The notes beneath the pieces are model-generated. The model was not told the DNA's origin and ran no database searches. It saw only the letters and a program-made list of their open reading frames with translations. From Verrucomicrobiia bacterium (GTDB lineage Bacteria; Verrucomicrobiota; Verrucomicrobiia; Limisphaerales; UBA1319), in the NCBI GenBank assembly GCA_017880715.1, contig JADGRT010000117.1, forward strand, positions 1-7,964: a stretch of DNA of 7,964 nucleotides. Reading direction: 5' to 3'. Every line of letters starts with the position of its first letter. The first letter of the stretch is position 1. The position numbers and the translations under genes are program-made. Positions 6,325 through 7,964 of this stretch are shown here, piece by piece.

Positions 6325-6329
6325 AATAC

Positions 6330-7397
6330 ATGAACATTTACGAAGATAAATACCTGCGCGAAAAAGTGAACCGCATTATCGCCAGGCAGAAGGAGGGCAA
6401 GGTTGTCATTGCCGCCTATAAGGATGGCAGCGGTCTGCCGGCCAGGGAGGATCTCGGTCAAGAATTGACCCGTGCACCTTTCCCATACGACTATGCGGTC
6501 GGGAAAGCCGGTTATCTCAAGTACGACTCGGAACTCGGCGCATACCTGTTTACTGCAAAATCGGGTGAGAAACTGCCCCAGGCGTTGGCCAACTACCGAC
6601 CTTTAGTCCTTGCAGAAGCAATTCTCGATGTGCAAGACAGGAGAATCAATATCCAATGCGGTGAAACCAGCGTCACTTTCACCGGTGTGCAGCCCTGGAA
6701 GGGGTTGTACGAAGTTCTGCGGGAGTTGAACGAAGAACTAGAGCGGATCAACGCCGGGATCGTCGTATGGAAAATCATTCCAAAGGAAAATGACAAAGCC
6801 AAACCAGGTGATCGTCTGTTCCCAGAAGCAGTACCAAAGCTGCGCAACGGGCAAGCCCTGGCGCACGTCACCGGCTATGCTTACGATAGTGACCACAACC
6901 TGGCCTATATCGGTCTGGTCGGTTATAAAACCAGCCTGGAATCGCTGCGGGTGACGCTCATGTTAGGGAAACCGCTGCAAATGACGCAAGATGGTGTGGG
7001 CGACGTCAGCCTTATCCCAACTGAAAAGTATGAACAGACCTGGCAAGCCATGCCGGAATACACCAGCCACCATGTCGGTTTTGTGTCACGGTTGGCGCTG
7101 CCCGGAAAGTGGGAACCAGAAGACTTCAGCGTATATCTGCTCGTCTTTCGAGGGACGCCTGATCCAGAGGATGAAATGATCCGGCTCTTTATTGAGCGGA
7201 TCAAAGAAGCCCTGGAAGTGCCAATCCTGGACGAATGGGCAAGTACACTCTGGAGACAGGCCCGCAACCACGAGGTTGTCCAAGACCTGGTCACCGTTGG
7301 AGACTGCATCCTGGGAGCCAAAATTGACCTGCAAGCAGACTGGCAGGAACTACTGACCAAATTGTTAGCGCAGGAAGACATCTCACTAACCGTCTGA
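6330..7397 (+). CDS. Hypothetical protein, 355 residues, accessory-region type
   Basis: I do not recognise this family. The start at 6330 follows a consensus AGGAGG and gives MNIYEDKYLREKVNR. The frame can be extended upstream by 48 residues, but those read through an inverted repeat and lack a ribosome binding site. The protein has no signal peptide or membrane segment and looks like a soluble mixed alpha/beta protein. A charged N-terminal helix (about 5-25) opens it; helices at about 122-140 (LYEVLRELNEELERI), 285-298 (EDEMIRLFIERIKEAL) and 338-350 stand out. The stretch 178-275 looks beta-rich (AHVTGYAYDSDHNLAYIGLVGY and similar). I see no nucleotide-binding, nuclease or metal-site motif. 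Only two cysteines are visible. Codon use and G+C differ from the left-hand genes. A DNA methyltransferase-like gene follows on the same strand after 109 bases, so the two may form one mobile-element or defence-type unit; that link is inference from position only. Confidence 0.8.
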   Translation: MNIYEDKYLREKVNRIIARQKEGKVVIAAYKDGSGLPAREDLGQELTRAPFPYDYAVGKAGYLKYDSELGAYLFTAKSGEKLPQALANYRPLVLAEAILDVQDRRINIQCGETSVTFTGVQPWKGLYEVLRELNEELERINAGIVVWKIIPKENDKAKPGDRLFPEAVPKLRNGQALAHVTGYAYDSDHNLAYIGLVGYKTSLESLRVTLMLGKPLQMTQDGVGDVSLIPTEKYEQTWQAMPEYTSHHVGFVSRLALPGKWEPEDFSVYLLVFRGTPDPEDEMIRLFIERIKEALEVPILDEWASTLWRQARNHEVVQDLVTVGDCILGAKIDLQADWQELLTKLLAQEDISLTV

Positions 7398-7424
7398 ACG
7401 AACAAGTAAAATATCGCAAAATTC

Positions 7425-7482
7425 ACCCCGGAGGGGTCGCTTTTCATCCCCTCAAGGGGTGGGACGCGCCTCCTACGGGGAT
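7425..7482 (+). promoter_or_regulatory. Possible structured leader with alternating C4/G4 blocks
   Basis: Five blocks alternate: CCCC (7426-7429), GGGG (7433-7436), CCCC (7448-7451), GGGG (7456-7459) and GGGG (7477-7480). ACCCC/GGGGT (7425-7437) and CCCCT/AGGGG (7448-7459) form two tight stem-loops. Alternatives are GGGG (7433) with CCCC (7448), or ATCCCC (7446-7451) with GGGGAT (7477-7482). The last is followed by TTTG. CTCCT (7470-7474) can also pair with the AGGAG ribosome binding site at 7496-7500. The layout suits a terminator/attenuator or a switch controlling the methyltransferase gene, but this is read by eye without folding energies. Confidence 0.4.
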
Positions 7483-7495
7483 TTTGTTACATAAA

Positions 7496-7500
7496 AGGAG
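7496..7500 (+). promoter_or_regulatory. Ribosome binding site of the methyltransferase-like gene
   Basis: AGGAG lies six bases before the ATG at 7507, which is good spacing and fixes that start. Together with the AGGAGG of the preceding gene it shows consistent Shine-Dalgarno use in the right part of the window. Confidence 0.8.
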
Positions 7501-7506
7501 TGTACA

Positions 7507-7964
7507 ATGCGTCCACCAGCAATCGAACGAATGGGGTATTACCCCACGGATGACCCGGTTGTCGAGATCATCCGCACTTACCTGAAACCGCCCGTAGAGA
7601 AAGGGCGGTTATTTGATCCCTGCGCAGGGGAGGGCAAAGCCGCTTCTACCCTGGGCAATGTCCTCAACTGCGAAACCTGGGGTGCTGAACTCTCCCCGGA
7701 ACGAGCTGAGAAAGCTCAAAGCGTGATGGATAAAGTCTACCAGGCTCCCTGGCAGGCCTGCGTCCTGAGCGATGAAAGTGTTTCCTGGCTCTACTTAAAC
7801 CCCCCATACGAGTTTGACCGTTTCGAAGGTCAAAAACGGCTCGAATGGGATTTCCTCAAGACGACTACACCCAAACTGATGCACGGCGGGCTGCTGACCT
7901 ACATCATCCCCCAGAAAATCCTGGGCATGATCGAGGTGGAGCGGCCCGATGCGCCCGACGACGA
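7507..7964 (+). CDS. N6-adenine-type DNA methyltransferase-like protein (DUF6094-like), 5' part
   Basis: The frame runs 152 codons from the ATG at 7507 to the right edge without a stop, so the gene is partial. The N-terminus has ERMGYYPTDDPVV (7-19), a motif seen where SAM-dependent methyltransferases of mobile elements begin. FDPCAGEGKAA (36-46) is the SAM-binding motif I, and GAELSPERAEKA (59-70) fits the acidic motif II that holds the ribose. LNPPYEFD (97-104) carries the NPPY catalytic motif of adenine-N6 and related amino methyltransferases. The pattern resembles DUF6094 proteins, which I know mainly from plasmids and integrative elements; the target base and sequence are not predictable. 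No target-recognition domain or restriction partner is visible within the window. A good ribosome binding site precedes it, and the upstream gap may hold a regulatory RNA structure. The methyltransferase fold is secure; the exact family is likely. Confidence 0.85.
   Translation, partial: MRPPAIERMGYYPTDDPVVEIIRTYLKPPVEKGRLFDPCAGEGKAASTLGNVLNCETWGAELSPERAEKAQSVMDKVYQAPWQACVLSDESVSWLYLNPPYEFDRFEGQKRLEWDFLKTTTPKLMHGGLLTYIIPQKILGMIEVERPDAPDD

Larger units (their letters stand above)
5848..6329. other. Non-coding transition region between pyrF and the right-hand genes
   Basis: No frame here has recognisable family features or a good ribosome binding site. Up to about 5945 the sequence is still GC-rich like the left part; from about 6060 on it is AT-richer. 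It holds an AT-rich patch with TATTGATG twice (6089-6096 and 6104-6111), a hairpin (6125-6149), an inverted repeat (6189-6229) and a direct repeat (6264-6297). No tRNA, integrase or clear attachment site is visible. The change from one sequence style to the other happens within it. Confidence 0.6.

Noticed and set aside
6186..6329. Upstream extension of the 355-residue protein to an ATG at 6186
   Set aside because: The added 48 codons read through a perfect inverted repeat and have no Shine-Dalgarno sequence, whereas the ATG at 6330 follows AGGAGG at five bases.

Overview
The window joins two kinds of DNA. Positions 1 to about 5850 look like the chromosome of a GC-rich bacterium, most likely from the Planctomycetes-Verrucomicrobia (PVC) group. 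The reasons are an exported SGNH hydrolase of a type common there, housekeeping genes without clear Shine-Dalgarno sequences, and dispersed intergenic hairpin repeats built on a six-base GAGGAC unit. This placement is an inference from style, not from a database match. Positions from about 6190 to the end look different: lower G+C (a hand count gives 32 of 60 at 6541-6600 against 37 of 60 at 5161-5220), textbook Shine-Dalgarno sequences at both genes, and genes of accessory or mobile-element type.

Left part. On the minus strand, reading right to left, lie a YmdB-family (TIGR00282) metallophosphoesterase, xseA (exonuclease VII large subunit) and an ABC-F ATPase whose start overlaps the xseA stop by 7 bases. 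A likely intrinsic terminator and two stable hairpins follow the ABC-F gene. Beyond them the 5' end of a secreted SGNH/GDSL hydrolase gene runs off the left edge. Divergent from ymdB, on the plus strand, is pyrF (orotidine 5'-phosphate decarboxylase), which ends in a clear intrinsic terminator. These genes serve nucleotide second-messenger or RNA-related metabolism, DNA repair, ribosome function and pyrimidine synthesis. They share no single pathway.

Two copies of an imperfect inverted repeat with GTCCTC/GAGGAC arms occupy the ymdB-xseA gap and the region after pyrF.

Middle. About 480 bases (5850-6329) hold no supportable gene. They contain an 8-bp hairpin, a perfect 11-bp inverted repeat with internal repeats, and a spaced direct repeat just before the next gene. 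The change of sequence style happens here. It could be the edge of an inserted element or an assembly join.

Right part. Two plus-strand genes follow. The first encodes a 355-residue soluble protein that I do not recognise. The second encodes the start of an N6-adenine-type DNA methyltransferase-like protein (GYYPT, DPCAGEG and NPPY motifs, resembling DUF6094 proteins of mobile elements) and is cut by the right edge. The 109-base gap between them holds alternating C4 and G4 blocks that could form competing stem-loops and pair with the methyltransferase ribosome binding site. No CRISPR array, tRNA, rRNA, integrase or transposase is visible.
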